From Lentzea sp. NEAU-D7 (GTDB lineage Bacteria > Actinomycetota > Actinomycetes > Mycobacteriales > Pseudonocardiaceae), in NCBI RefSeq assembly GCF_026242055.1, contig NZ_JAPJDL010000014.1, positions 62,001 to 126,000 on the forward strand: a stretch of DNA of 64,000 nt, given 5' to 3'. The translations under genes and the position numbers were made by a program. This document shows positions 49,468-57,160 of this stretch, piece by piece (position 1 is the stretch's first letter; every line of letters starts with the position of its first letter). A model generated the notes under the pieces. It saw only the letters and a list, made by a program, of their open reading frames with translations. It searched no databases and was not told where the DNA came from.

Positions 49468-49517
49468 GCCTTGTCCCCGGAAGTTCGTCCGGTGGCAGGC
49501 GCGGGCGAGAGCCCCGG
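49465..49517 (+). repeat. ~50-bp dispersed repeat, copy 1
   Basis: Begins at the TAG stop of the GNAT gene (TAGGCC). Copy 2 is at 50985-51036, and the 29-base core starting at 49483 (GTTCGTCCGGTGGCAGGCGC and following bases) is identical in both. Each copy starts exactly at a gene stop codon. Confidence 0.8.
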
Positions 49518-49563
49518 AGGCGGCGCCGCTCGTTCGGCGGGAGGCGCGGGAGCTCGGTCAGCC

Positions 49564-50220
49564 TCAGGCGGCCAGCGAGGCCTTCACCGCGCGGGCGCCC
49601 TCGTCGGCGAGCACTTCCTCGTCACCGTTCTCGATCGCCCGCAGCACCTGGGAGACGACGTCCCGCGGCGCGATCTTGGGCGCGTCGATGCCGTCGGTCA
49701 TGTCGGTGTCGATGAAGCCCACGTGCACCCCGATGACGTTGGTTCCCTGCTCCCGCAGGTCCTCCCTCGTCGACTTCGTGAGCGACCAGCCCGCCGCCTT
49801 CGACGCCGCGTAGCCGCGCCAGGCCGGACGGCCGACCCACGACAGGATGCTCAGGACGTTGACGAGGGTGCCTCCGCCGTTGGCCTTCAGGACGGGCGCG
49901 AACGCGTCCGTCGTGCGGACGAGACCGTAGAAGTTGACCTCGAACTCCGCCCTGATGCTGTCCACGTCCTCGCCCCCGACGAGCACGCCGGCGTTGTTGA
50001 CGACGATGGAGACGTCGCCGAGCTCCTTCGCCGCGGCCGCGACGGACGCGTCGTCCGTGACGTCCAGCCGGATCGGGACGACACCCTCGTCCACGACGGA
50101 CGCCGGATTGCGCGCACCGGCGTAGACCTTCGCCCCGCGCTTCGCGAACTCCTGCGCGAACGCCCGGCCGAGCCCGCGGTTGGCCCCGGTCACCAGCACT
50201 GCCACACCGTTGAAGTCCAT
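49564..50220 (-). CDS. Short-chain dehydrogenase/reductase (SDR)
   Basis: A 218-residue classical SDR: VLVTGANRGLGRAFAQEF (TGxxxGxG), VNNAGVLVGG (NNAG), VLSILSWVGRPAWRGYAASKAAG (Ser, YxxxK), IGVHVGFIDTDMT. It probably reduces a small carbonyl compound with NAD(P)H. ATG 50218-50220. It is divergent from the HxlR regulator; twin GTTGG/CCAAC boxes lie between, so it is the likely HxlR target. Confidence 0.92.
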   Translation of the reverse strand: MDFNGVAVLVTGANRGLGRAFAQEFAKRGAKVYAGARNPASVVDEGVVPIRLDVTDDASVAAAAKELGDVSIVVNNAGVLVGGEDVDSIRAEFEVNFYGLVRTTDAFAPVLKANGGGTLVNVLSILSWVGRPAWRGYAASKAAGWSLTKSTREDLREQGTNVIGVHVGFIDTDMTDGIDAPKIAPRDVVSQVLRAIENGDEEVLADEGARAVKASLAA

Positions 50221-50236
50221 GACCCCTACCTCCTAA

Positions 50237-50283
50237 GTTGGCTTTCCCAACTCACACTAGCGGCGTAAGTTGGATTTTCCAAC
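50237..50283. promoter_or_regulatory. Twin HxlR operators
   Basis: Two 15-bp inverted repeats, GTTGG-N5-CCAAC, at 50237-50251 and 50269-50283, 32 bp apart (three helical turns). They lie in the gap between the divergent SDR and HxlR genes. Both are preceded by TAA. Confidence 0.85.
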
Positions 50284-50302
50284 CCACTGATAGGATGGCC
50301 AC

Positions 50303-50731
50303 ATGGCACCTCGAAGCTGCTCCATCGCGAACGCACTGGGAGTCGTGGGCGAGCGCTGGTCGCTGCTGGCGCTGCGCGAGGTCTTCCTCGGCGTCACCCG
50401 CTTCGACCAGATCGCCGCGAACACCGGTGCCTCACGCGATGTGCTGACCGTGCGGCTGAAGAAGCTGGTCGCCGCCGGGGTGCTGGAGAAGCACCAGTAC
50501 TCCGAACACCCGCCACGGCACGAATACGTGCTCACGGACTCGGGGCGCGCGCTGCACAACGTGATGCTCATGCTCAAGGAGTGGGGCGACGCGTACGTGA
50601 CGGAGGGGCCGCTCCCCCTCGTGTGGGAACACTCGTGCGGCGCCGTGCTGGAGCCACGAGTGGTGTGCGCGGAATGCGGCGAGGAAGCCACATCCGAGTC
50701 ACTGACCCGTGCGGCGGAGCCGACCCACTAA
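50303..50731 (+). CDS. HxlR family transcriptional regulator
   Basis: A 142-residue winged-helix regulator: CSIANALGVVGERWSLLALREVFLGVTRFDQIAANTGASRDVLTVRLKKLVAAGVLEKHQYSEHPPRHEYVLTDSG. The conserved Cys6 near the N-terminus, which can sense redox or electrophiles in this family, is present. Its C-terminus has an extra CGAVLEPRVVCAECGEE segment with three Cys that may bind zinc. It is divergent from the SDR gene, whose expression it probably controls through the twin boxes. Confidence 0.92.
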   Translation: MAPRSCSIANALGVVGERWSLLALREVFLGVTRFDQIAANTGASRDVLTVRLKKLVAAGVLEKHQYSEHPPRHEYVLTDSGRALHNVMLMLKEWGDAYVTEGPLPLVWEHSCGAVLEPRVVCAECGEEATSESLTRAAEPTH

Positions 50732-50741
50732 GTTGGGCGGC

Positions 50742-50987
50742 ATGAGCGAGGACGACGAGGACGAGTTCGCCGAGGACGACGACTTCGAGGACGAGGAAGA
50801 CCCGGACGACCTCTTCGCCGTCACACCCGAGCCGCGCACCGTCTGCCACCTGTGCGGGGGCGCGAGCTACATCGCCGCGCCGACGCTCGCGATCATCGGC
50901 GGCGCGCCGCGGACCGTCGACAACGGGCGGGAGTGCCCGCACTGCAACGGCGCGCGGACGTTCACCGGGCTCGTGCCTCCGCTCTAG
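50742..50987 (+). CDS. Small acidic protein with two CxxC motifs
   Basis: An 81-residue protein with a highly acidic N-terminus (EDDEDEFAEDDDFEDEEDPDD) followed by TVCHLCGGASY and ECPHCNGARTFTG, two CxxCxG motifs as in the DnaJ zinc-finger. It probably binds zinc; no known family function. The last seven codons (TGLVPPL and stop) are duplicated 104 bp downstream, and the stop codon is the start of repeat copy 2. Ten bp after the HxlR gene, so probably in one transcript. Confidence 0.75.
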   Translation: MSEDDEDEFAEDDDFEDEEDPDDLFAVTPEPRTVCHLCGGASYIAAPTLAIIGGAPRTVDNGRECPHCNGARTFTGLVPPL

Positions 50988-51036
50988 GCCGCGTCCCGGA
51001 GGTTCGTCCGGTGGCAGGCGCGGGCGAGAGACCCGG
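50985..51036 (+). repeat. ~50-bp dispersed repeat, copy 2
   Basis: Matches 49465-49517: TAGGCC, a short variable stretch, an identical 29-base core (51002-51030), and a CCCGG end. It begins with the TAG stop of the CxxC protein gene. Confidence 0.8.
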
Positions 51037-51065
51037 CCCTCGGCCGCTGCTGCCGCCCGACGGGA

Positions 51066-51524
51066 CTACCGGGCTCGTGCCGCCGCTCTAGCCCTGTTCT
51101 CGGCGTGCCAGTCGACGAACTCGGTCACCGGCAGGCGCGCCACCTCGGCGCCGATGACGTCCAGGGCCAGGTCGGAGGCCCGCTTGAAGCGCACGCAGGC
51201 CTTGCCCATGTCGAGCTTCTTGCCGGTCGCCGCCCACCGGGCGCGGAACGACTCCTCGAACTCCTCCATCACCGTGGTCAGGTAGACGGAGAAGTAGCGC
51301 TTCTGGGCGCCGAGGGCGACGTAGAGAAGCGGCTTCTTGTTGTACGTCGGGCCGCTCACCTCCAGCGGCACCGCGTAGACGATCAGGCCCCAGTCCATCA
51401 TCTCGACGTAGCCGTCGGGCAGGTTGGCGAGGACGACGTCCCGCACCACCTCCAGCTCGGCACGCTGCTCATCAGGCAGTTCGGCGAGGTACTGGGCGAC
51501 CGTGGAGGCCTGGCTCTTCACCAT
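51066..51524 (-). CDS. DUF1801 domain protein
   Basis: A 152-residue DUF1801 protein (YdhG-like fold): TVAQYLAELPDEQRAELEVVRDVVLANLPDGYVEMMDWGLIVYAVPLEV, then PLLYVALGAQKRYFSVYL and KKLDMGKACVRFKRASDLALDVIGAEVARL. The function is unknown. ATG 51522-51524; the longer frame upstream is rejected for lack of a ribosome site. It is divergent from the glycosylase-like gene by 19 bp, and its last residues (RARAAARAR) come from the duplicated 24-bp sequence. Confidence 0.88.
   Translation of the reverse strand: MVKSQASTVAQYLAELPDEQRAELEVVRDVVLANLPDGYVEMMDWGLIVYAVPLEVSGPTYNKKPLLYVALGAQKRYFSVYLTTVMEEFEESFRARWAATGKKLDMGKACVRFKRASDLALDVIGAEVARLPVTEFVDWHAENRARAAARAR
51068..51091 (+). repeat. Duplicated gene end (24 bp)
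   Basis: A copy of 50964-50987, the final codons and stop of the CxxC protein gene (ACCGGGCTCGTGCC, one base different, CCGCTCTAG). It now forms the end of the convergent DUF1801 gene. Confidence 0.8.
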
Positions 51525-51543
51525 TCGCGTACGGTAATCGGTC

Positions 51544-52416
51544 GTGGAAGTCCTGACCCGAGCCGAATGGCACCAATTGCGCGACTCGCACGTCGCGCGC
51601 ATGCGCCGGTTCACGGGGCCGCATCAGGAGCGGAAGCTCCGCAAAGAGAAGCACCCGGTCATGGACTTCCTCTTCACCTACTACAGCCATCGGCCCGTGC
51701 GGCTCGAACGCTGGCATCCGGGGCCCGGCGTCGTCCTGGAGGACGCGGCGGAGTACCTGGAGTTCCCGCACTACAAGGCGACGCCCGAGGGCGTCGCGCT
51801 CGACGTCGAGAGCTTCGTCGGGCAGCGGGCGAAGACGCTGGAGTTCGTGCAGGACCTGCTCACGGCGACGCTGAGCAGGCCCGCCCGCCTCGGCTGCTTC
51901 GGGCTGCACGAGTGGGCGATGGTCTACCGGCAGCAGCCTGAGGAGGTCCGGCACAACGCGTGGCCGCTCAGGCTGGGCAGCGACGGCACCGACCAGGTGG
52001 TCGAGGCGAGCCGGATCCAGTGCGGGCACTTCGACGCGTTCCGGTTCTTCACACGCCCGGCCCGGCCGCGCAACGCTCTGCAGCCCACCCGCGACGAGCA
52101 GTTGCTGAACGAGCAGCCCGGATGTCTGCACGCGAACATGGACCTGTTCAAGTGGGCTTACAAACTGGAGCCGGCGACGCCGTCCGACCTCGTCGCCGAC
52201 TGCTTCGAACTGGCCGCTGACGTGCGCGAACTCGACATGCAGGCCTCCCCGTACGACCTGGCCGGGCTCGGGTACTCCCCGGTGCGGATCGAGACGCCGG
52301 AGGGGCGCGCGGAGTACGTGCGGCGGCAGGCCGAGTTCGCTGAGCGGGCACGACCGTTGCGAGAACGGCTCATCTCCGTTTGCCAGTCGATACGTGGAGT
52401 GACTTCACTTCGCTGA
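51544..52416 (+). CDS. Putative 3-methyladenine DNA glycosylase-type protein
   Basis: A 290-residue actinobacterial protein annotated as 3-methyladenine DNA glycosylase in relatives. Typical segments are EWHQLRDSHVARMRRFTGPHQERKLRKEKHPVMDFLFTYYSHRP, LERWHPGPG, GCFGLHEWAMVYR, HFDAFRFFTRPARPRN and YKLEPATPSDLVADCFELAADVRELDMQASPYDL. There is no helix-hairpin-helix glycosylase motif, so the label is weakly founded. GTG 51544 starts it with no SOS box upstream. Confidence 0.78.
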   Translation: MEVLTRAEWHQLRDSHVARMRRFTGPHQERKLRKEKHPVMDFLFTYYSHRPVRLERWHPGPGVVLEDAAEYLEFPHYKATPEGVALDVESFVGQRAKTLEFVQDLLTATLSRPARLGCFGLHEWAMVYRQQPEEVRHNAWPLRLGSDGTDQVVEASRIQCGHFDAFRFFTRPARPRNALQPTRDEQLLNEQPGCLHANMDLFKWAYKLEPATPSDLVADCFELAADVRELDMQASPYDLAGLGYSPVRIETPEGRAEYVRRQAEFAERARPLRERLISVCQSIRGVTSLR

Positions 52417-52479
52417 CGAAGTTCACCTGTTAGCGTGATTGGCGGTCGTCGGGGGCCGCTGAGTAGTTGTGAGGGATCG

Positions 52480-54186
52480 ATGTCTCGACACCGCGCTCTG
52501 CGGGCGAAGGTGAAGCGCGGAATCGCCAAGTGGCCCGTGCTCATCGTCGTGCTCGTGGTGCTGCTTGGCCTCAGCTGGCTCGCCCTGTCGTGGGCCGGCA
52601 GTGTGCTCGACAAGCGCTCTCAGGCCCTGGCCCAGAACTGCAGCGAGGGTGACTCGGTGCTGCGCGTCTCCGTGACGCCCAGCGTCGCGGAAGCCGTAAG
52701 GGACGTCGCACGCGCGTACAGCGCGACACGGCCCGTGGTGTACGACCACTGCATCGCGATCGAAGTGATCTCCGCGGACTCCTCCGCGGTGCTGGAAGGC
52801 CTGACGACGACCTGGGACGAGCAGAAGCTCGGCAAGCGCCCGCACGCGTGGCTGCCCGACTCGACGCTGTGGGCGAACCGGCTGTCCGCGCTGAACGCGA
52901 AGCTCGTCGGCTCGGCGCCGAAGTCCGTCGGCACGTCCCCGGTGCTGCTCGCGGCCCCCGAGGCCGCCGCGCCGGTGCTGAAGGACTTCCGCTGGTCGGA
53001 CATGCCCGGGGTGACGGACTGGACCAAGTTCGGCCAGCCCTGGGGCCGGTTCAGCGTCGCGATGCCCGATCCGTCCGCCAACACGTCGTCCGCGCTCGCG
53101 ATCCAGGCGGCGCTGGCCGGCGGCAAGGGCCCGGTCACCGCGGAGTCGCTCGGATCGGACGCCGCGAAGTCCTCGCTGACCAAGCTCGCCGCCACCGTGC
53201 CGCCGGAGGTTCCGCCCACGACGCGGGACGCGTTGCGGCGCCTGGGCGACAGCGCGACGGTCAACGCGGCGGGCTTCTCGGCCACGCCGGTGTCCGAAGT
53301 GGACCTGTTCAAGCACAACACCGGCAAGGAGGCGCCGTCGAAGCCGCTGGTGGGCGTGCTGCCCGCCGGACCGGCCCCGGTGGCGGACTTCCCGTACGTC
53401 GCGCTGGGCGGCAGCGAGGTCGGCGAGGCGGAAGTGCGTGCGGCGCAGGCGTTCCGCGACTTCATGACCGAAGCACCGCAGCAGGCGATCCTGGCGCGCG
53501 GCGGTCTGCGGGTGGAGTCCACTCAGGACCGCCCGTCGCCTTCCCCGGGCGTGTCCTGGTCCCCCGTCACGGAGAACCTGGTCGCCGCCGACGCGACGAC
53601 CACGCAGCAGATCTCCTCGGCCTGGGCCTCGGCGGACCGCGGCGGACAGGTCGTCACCGTGCTGGCGGACGTCTCGACGTCGATGAAGCCCAGGCTGGAC
53701 AAGGTGAAGGCGGCCCTGCGCGGCCAGGTCGACAGGTCGGTGTCGGGATCGTTCGGGCTGTGGGAGTTCGCCCGCGACCTCGACGGGTCGAAGCCGCACA
53801 AGCAGCTCGTCGCCACCGGTCCCGTCAGCGAGAAGCGCGAAGCGTTGCGCAGGTCGATCGACGCGCTCAAGACGGCGGAGGGCTCGCAGCTCTACACCGC
53901 GCTGGCGGCCTGCTACGAGACGGCGCACGACGGGTACGTGGCCGGGCGGGTCAACCGGGTCGTGGTGATCACCGACGGCACCTCGGACGGCGGGATCGAC
54001 CTGGCCGCGCTGAAGGAGCAGCTGCACGGGACGGACCTGCCGGTCAGCTTCATCGCCATCGGCGGCGAGGTCGACAAGGCGGCGCTGACGGACATCGCGC
54101 AGACGACCGGCGGGTCGGTGTCGGTGGTCGAGGACGTGGACGGCGTGGAGGCGGCGCTCGGTCAGGTGCTGTCGACGAAGGCCTGA
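52480..54186 (+). CDS. Substrate-binding domain plus von Willebrand factor A domain protein
   Basis: A 568-residue membrane-anchored protein. One transmembrane helix at residues ~19-40 (PVLIVVLVVLLGLSWLALSWAG), an extracytoplasmic solute-binding-protein-like region (~50-370, with IEVISADSSAVLEGLTTTWDEQ and RPHAWLPDSTLWANRL), and a VWA domain from ~392 whose metal site is intact (DVSTS at 397-401, then DGTSDGGIDL). The two-domain layout is typical of actinobacterial proteins of unknown role, possibly binding a ligand outside the cell and assembling complexes. It stands alone with no transporter nearby. Confidence 0.9.
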   Translation: MSRHRALRAKVKRGIAKWPVLIVVLVVLLGLSWLALSWAGSVLDKRSQALAQNCSEGDSVLRVSVTPSVAEAVRDVARAYSATRPVVYDHCIAIEVISADSSAVLEGLTTTWDEQKLGKRPHAWLPDSTLWANRLSALNAKLVGSAPKSVGTSPVLLAAPEAAAPVLKDFRWSDMPGVTDWTKFGQPWGRFSVAMPDPSANTSSALAIQAALAGGKGPVTAESLGSDAAKSSLTKLAATVPPEVPPTTRDALRRLGDSATVNAAGFSATPVSEVDLFKHNTGKEAPSKPLVGVLPAGPAPVADFPYVALGGSEVGEAEVRAAQAFRDFMTEAPQQAILARGGLRVESTQDRPSPSPGVSWSPVTENLVAADATTTQQISSAWASADRGGQVVTVLADVSTSMKPRLDKVKAALRGQVDRSVSGSFGLWEFARDLDGSKPHKQLVATGPVSEKREALRRSIDALKTAEGSQLYTALAACYETAHDGYVAGRVNRVVVITDGTSDGGIDLAALKEQLHGTDLPVSFIAIGGEVDKAALTDIAQTTGGSVSVVEDVDGVEAALGQVLSTKA

Positions 54187-54288
54187 CCGAGCGCGACCGG
54201 TCGCTCAGGCGGCGGTGCGGGGGGGGGGGGGGGGGGGGCGCGCGGGGGGGGGCCCCCCCCCCCGCCCCCCCCCCCCGCGACCGGTCGC
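54187..54288. other. Probable assembly artefact: G20 and G/C homopolymers between 22-bp direct repeats
   Basis: Twenty consecutive G (54219-54238) are followed by a second G run of nine and C runs of eleven and twelve (54244-54276). The tract is flanked by a direct repeat of 22 bases at 54193-54214 and 54277-54298. The repeat contains the palindrome GCGACCGGTCGC, and GCCTGACCGAGCG...CGCTCAGGC can form a terminator hairpin, so one copy alone would be a normal terminator between convergent genes. The doubling plus homopolymer looks like sequencing noise. Confidence 0.85.
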
Positions 54289-55101
54289 TCAGGCGGCGTT
54301 GAAGCGGTCGGGGTCCGGACCGGTGCGGGTCCCGTTGTCGAGCTCGGTGATGACGAGCATGTCGTCCTGGGCCAGCTCGAAGTCGAAGATGTCGATGTTC
54401 TCCTTGATCCGGTACGGCGTGACGGACTTCGGGATCACGACGTTGCCGAGCTGGACGTGCCAGCGCAGCACGATCTGGGCCGGGGTCTTGCCGTACTTCT
54501 CGGCGAGACCGGTGATGTCCGGCTGGCGCAGCAGCGCGCCCTGCGCCAGCGGTGACCACGCCTCGGTGACGATGCGGTGCGTCACGTGCACCTTGCGCAT
54601 CTCCTCCTGCTGCAGGAACGGGTGCAGCTCGATCTGGTTCACCGCCGGGGTGGTCGGGAACTCGTCGAACAGGCGCTGCAGGTGCGGCGTGTGGAAGTTC
54701 GAGACGCCGATCGCGCGCACGCGGCCGTCGGCGTAGAGCTTCTCCATGGCGCGCCACGACTCGGCGTAGAGGTCGCGCCGGGGGGTCGGCCAGTGGATGA
54801 GGTAGAGGTCGAGCACGTCGAGGCGCAGGCGGCGCATGCTCTCGTCGAACGCGCGCAGCGTGGCGTCGTGCCCCTGGTCGGCGTTCCACAGCTTGGTCGT
54901 GATGAACAGGCCGGGCACGCCGGCGATCGCGTCGCCGACGCCGGACTCGTTGCCGTAGGCCGCGGCGGTGTCGATGCTGCGGTAGCCGGCCTCGATCGCC
55001 GTCGTCACGGCACCGGCCACCTGGTCCTCCGGCACCTGGTAGACGCCGAAGCCGAGTTGAGGGATCCGTACTCCGTTGTTCAACGCAATCAGCGGAACCA
55101 T
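54289..55101 (-). CDS. Aldo/keto reductase
   Basis: A 270-residue NADPH-dependent aldo/keto reductase. Catalytic tetrad visible: Asp in SIDTAAAYGNE with Tyr49, Lys in FITTKLW, His in LYLIHWPTP. C-terminal cofactor segment IPKSVTPYRIKENIDIFDF. It reduces aldehydes or ketones; it resembles 2,5-diketo-D-gluconate reductases. ATG 55099-55101, overlapping the WYL gene end by 13 bp, so possibly coupled. It ends in the terminator repeat that is doubled in this assembly. Confidence 0.93.
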   Translation of the reverse strand: MVPLIALNNGVRIPQLGFGVYQVPEDQVAGAVTTAIEAGYRSIDTAAAYGNESGVGDAIAGVPGLFITTKLWNADQGHDATLRAFDESMRRLRLDVLDLYLIHWPTPRRDLYAESWRAMEKLYADGRVRAIGVSNFHTPHLQRLFDEFPTTPAVNQIELHPFLQQEEMRKVHVTHRIVTEAWSPLAQGALLRQPDITGLAEKYGKTPAQIVLRWHVQLGNVVIPKSVTPYRIKENIDIFDFELAQDDMLVITELDNGTRTGPDPDRFNAA

Positions 55102-56060
55102 GCGCGTAGCTTCGCATCGTTGTAGACGTCCTGCATCGCCTTGATTGTCGCGACGAGTTCGCGTCTCACCTCGCCCGGCGCCAGGACCTCCACGTCCGCA
55201 CCGAATTTGAGCAGGTCAGCCACAGCGTGGCGGTGCGACTCGGTGGGGAAGCCGAACTCCTCCCCCGGTTCGGGCGCGGCGTCTCGGATGACGCGGGCCT
55301 GGTGGCCGCTGAGCAGGTACTGGGTCTTGTCCAGTCCTGAGCGCGTCATGCGGACCGTGACGCGCTCTCCGTACATGCGGGCCTCGAACTGCTCCGACCA
55401 CTCTGCCCAGAACCGCGCGAGGTCGAAGTCGCCGGGACGGTCGAACGACTCCGGTGTGACCTCGAGCGCGAGCACGCGCGAGACGCGGTAGGTGCGGCCG
55501 CTGCCCACGAAGTACCAGGTGCCGGCCTTCAGCACGAGCCCGTAGGGGTCCACCTCGCGCTCGACGGTCTGGTCGCCCCAGCGCAGGTAGGTCATGCGGA
55601 CCCTGCGCTGCTCCCAGACGGCGTCGGCGATGGTGGCGAGGTGCTCGGTGGGTTCGTCGCCGCGGAACCACGTCGGGGTGTCGAGGTGGAAGCGCTGGCG
55701 GATCTGCTCGGCCTTGCCGCGCAGTTCGGTCGGGAGCGCGGCGAGGAGCTTGAGCTGGGCCGCGGCCGCGAACTCCCCCAGCCCCAGCGCTTGGGCGGGG
55801 CCGGGAAGGCCCGCGAGGAACAACGACTGCGCCTCATCGGTCGTCAGGCCGGTCAGCCGGGTGCGGTAGCCGTCGACCAGCTGGTAGCCGCCCGCGGGGC
55901 CGCGGTCGGCGTAGATCGGGATGCCGGAGGCGGAGAGGGCCTCGACGTCGCGGTAGATCGTGCGCGGCGAGACCTCCAGCTCGGACGCCAGTTCGTCGGC
56001 CGTCATCCGGCCCCTGGACTGCAGGAGCAGGAGGACCTGGAGAAGCCTGCCGGATTTCAC
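55089..56060 (-). CDS. WYL domain transcriptional regulator (YafY/DeoR type)
   Basis: A 323-residue regulator. The N-terminal winged helix is RLLQVLLLLQSRGRMTADELASELEVSPRTIYRDVEALSASGIPIYADRGPAGGYQLVDGY, followed by the WYL domain (RVRMTYLRWGDQTVEREVDPYGLVLKAGTWYFVG) and a WCX C-terminus. GTG 56058-56060 is chosen because the N-terminus matches family length. It is divergent from the DUF3224 gene with a 7-bp inverted repeat 9 bp upstream that is probably its operator. Confidence 0.92.
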   Translation of the reverse strand: MKSGRLLQVLLLLQSRGRMTADELASELEVSPRTIYRDVEALSASGIPIYADRGPAGGYQLVDGYRTRLTGLTTDEAQSLFLAGLPGPAQALGLGEFAAAAQLKLLAALPTELRGKAEQIRQRFHLDTPTWFRGDEPTEHLATIADAVWEQRRVRMTYLRWGDQTVEREVDPYGLVLKAGTWYFVGSGRTYRVSRVLALEVTPESFDRPGDFDLARFWAEWSEQFEARMYGERVTVRMTRSGLDKTQYLLSGHQARVIRDAAPEPGEEFGFPTESHRHAVADLLKFGADVEVLAPGEVRRELVATIKAMQDVYNDAKLRAWFR

Positions 56061-56068
56061 GGGATGAA

Positions 56069-56087
56069 CCTGACACGATCTGTCAGG
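56069..56087. promoter_or_regulatory. Probable WYL regulator operator
   Basis: CCTGACA-CGATC-TGTCAGG, a perfect 7-base inverted repeat with a 5-base spacer, in the gap between the divergent WYL and DUF3224 genes. YafY-type regulators often use TGACA/TGTCA sites. Confidence 0.82.
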
Positions 56088-56109
56088 AATTACCAGCAGA
56101 GTGGCCCGC

Positions 56110-56487
56110 ATGAAGGCAACCGGAACCATCGAAGTGAAGAGCTGGGACGAGAAGACCTGGGACGGCCGGTCCTACCAGGAGGTCGAAGGGCGCAAGCTCA
56201 CCGAGGCGCACGTCCAGTTCACCTACGCGGGTGACGTCAGCGGCGTCGGCAGCTGCCGGTACCTCATGTACTACGGCGACGACGTGGCGTGGACGACCGC
56301 GATCGAGGAGGTCGCCACCGACGCGGGCACGCTGGTGCTGCGGCACGTCGGCGCGTACCGGTCCTCTGTGGAGGCCGTGATCGAGGTCGTCGACGGCACC
56401 GGGAAGTACCTGAACGCGCGAGGTGCGGTGACGGTGGACTGGGCGCAGGATGGCAGCGGCACCTACACCCTGGAGTACGAGGTCTGA
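56110..56487 (+). CDS. DUF3224 domain protein
   Basis: A 125-residue DUF3224 (allene-oxide-cyclase-like barrel) protein: GTIEVKSWDEKTWDGRSYQEVEGRKLTEAHVQFTYAGDV, then SCRYLMYYGDD, GTLVLRHVGAYRSSVEAVIEVVDGTGKYLNARG. The function is unknown. It lies divergently from the WYL regulator and next to a DinB-like gene 2 bp downstream. GTG 56101 is an alternative start. Confidence 0.9.
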   Translation: MKATGTIEVKSWDEKTWDGRSYQEVEGRKLTEAHVQFTYAGDVSGVGSCRYLMYYGDDVAWTTAIEEVATDAGTLVLRHVGAYRSSVEAVIEVVDGTGKYLNARGAVTVDWAQDGSGTYTLEYEV

Positions 56488-56489
56488 AG

Positions 56490-57149
56490 ATGACCAACGC
56501 CCCTCTCTACGACGCGGCCAAGGAACGGATCACCGCGCTGGTGTCCGGCGCTGATCCCCAGACGCCCGTGGCGGCGACGCCCGGCTGGTCGGTCAAGGAC
56601 GTGGTGGCGCACCTCGCCGGCGGTCTGCGCGACTTCGCGGACCGCCGGTTCGACGGTGTCGAGTCCGGCGAGTGGGGCGAACGGCAGGTGCGCGACCGGC
56701 GCGGCAACTCGCTGGCCGACGCCTTCGCCGAGTGGGACGCGAACCTGGAGCTGGCCCGGCCGCTGTTCGACACGCCGATGGGGCCGGACCTCCTGACGGA
56801 GGTGATCGCGCACGAGCACGACCTCCGCGCGGCACTGGGCGTGCCGGGCGGGCGGGACGGCGTCGAGGTGCGCGCGGCGCTGGTGCGGCCGTTGCAGCGG
56901 CTCGACCAGCGGATGCGGGAGAACGGCGTGCCGGCGTTGCGGATCACGCTGGAGCACGGCGACCGCGTGCTCGGGCACGGCGACCCCGCCGGGACGTTGC
57001 GGGCGACGTCGTTCGAGCTGATGCGGGCCGTCGGCGGGAGGCGGTCGGCCGACCAGATCAAGGCGCTGGACTGGGACGGCGATCCGGACGTGTGGATCTC
57101 CTCGCTGGCGTTGTCCGGACGGCACCGGCCGGAGCCGTTCGAGGAGTAG
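56490..57149 (+). CDS. DinB/maleylpyruvate isomerase N-terminal-like protein (TIGR03083 type)
   Basis: A 219-residue protein of the mycothiol-dependent maleylpyruvate isomerase-like family: VAATPGWSVKDVVAHLAGGLRDFADRRF, with the metal-binding His in VVAHLAGG, and LLTEVIAHEHDLRAALGVPGGRDG with HEHD. It probably binds a divalent metal and perhaps mycothiol. The ATG at 56490 follows GAAG closely. Co-transcribed with the DUF3224 gene upstream (2 bp gap) and probably with the methyltransferase downstream (11 bp). Confidence 0.85.
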   Translation: MTNAPLYDAAKERITALVSGADPQTPVAATPGWSVKDVVAHLAGGLRDFADRRFDGVESGEWGERQVRDRRGNSLADAFAEWDANLELARPLFDTPMGPDLLTEVIAHEHDLRAALGVPGGRDGVEVRAALVRPLQRLDQRMRENGVPALRITLEHGDRVLGHGDPAGTLRATSFELMRAVGGRRSADQIKALDWDGDPDVWISSLALSGRHRPEPFEE

Positions 57150-57160
57150 CTTCCTCCGGC

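Noticed and set aside
54219..54276. Natural G-quadruplex or phase-variable homopolymer
   Set aside because: A G run followed by C runs and bounded by a duplicated terminator fits sequencing noise better; there is no gene frame for phase variation to switch.
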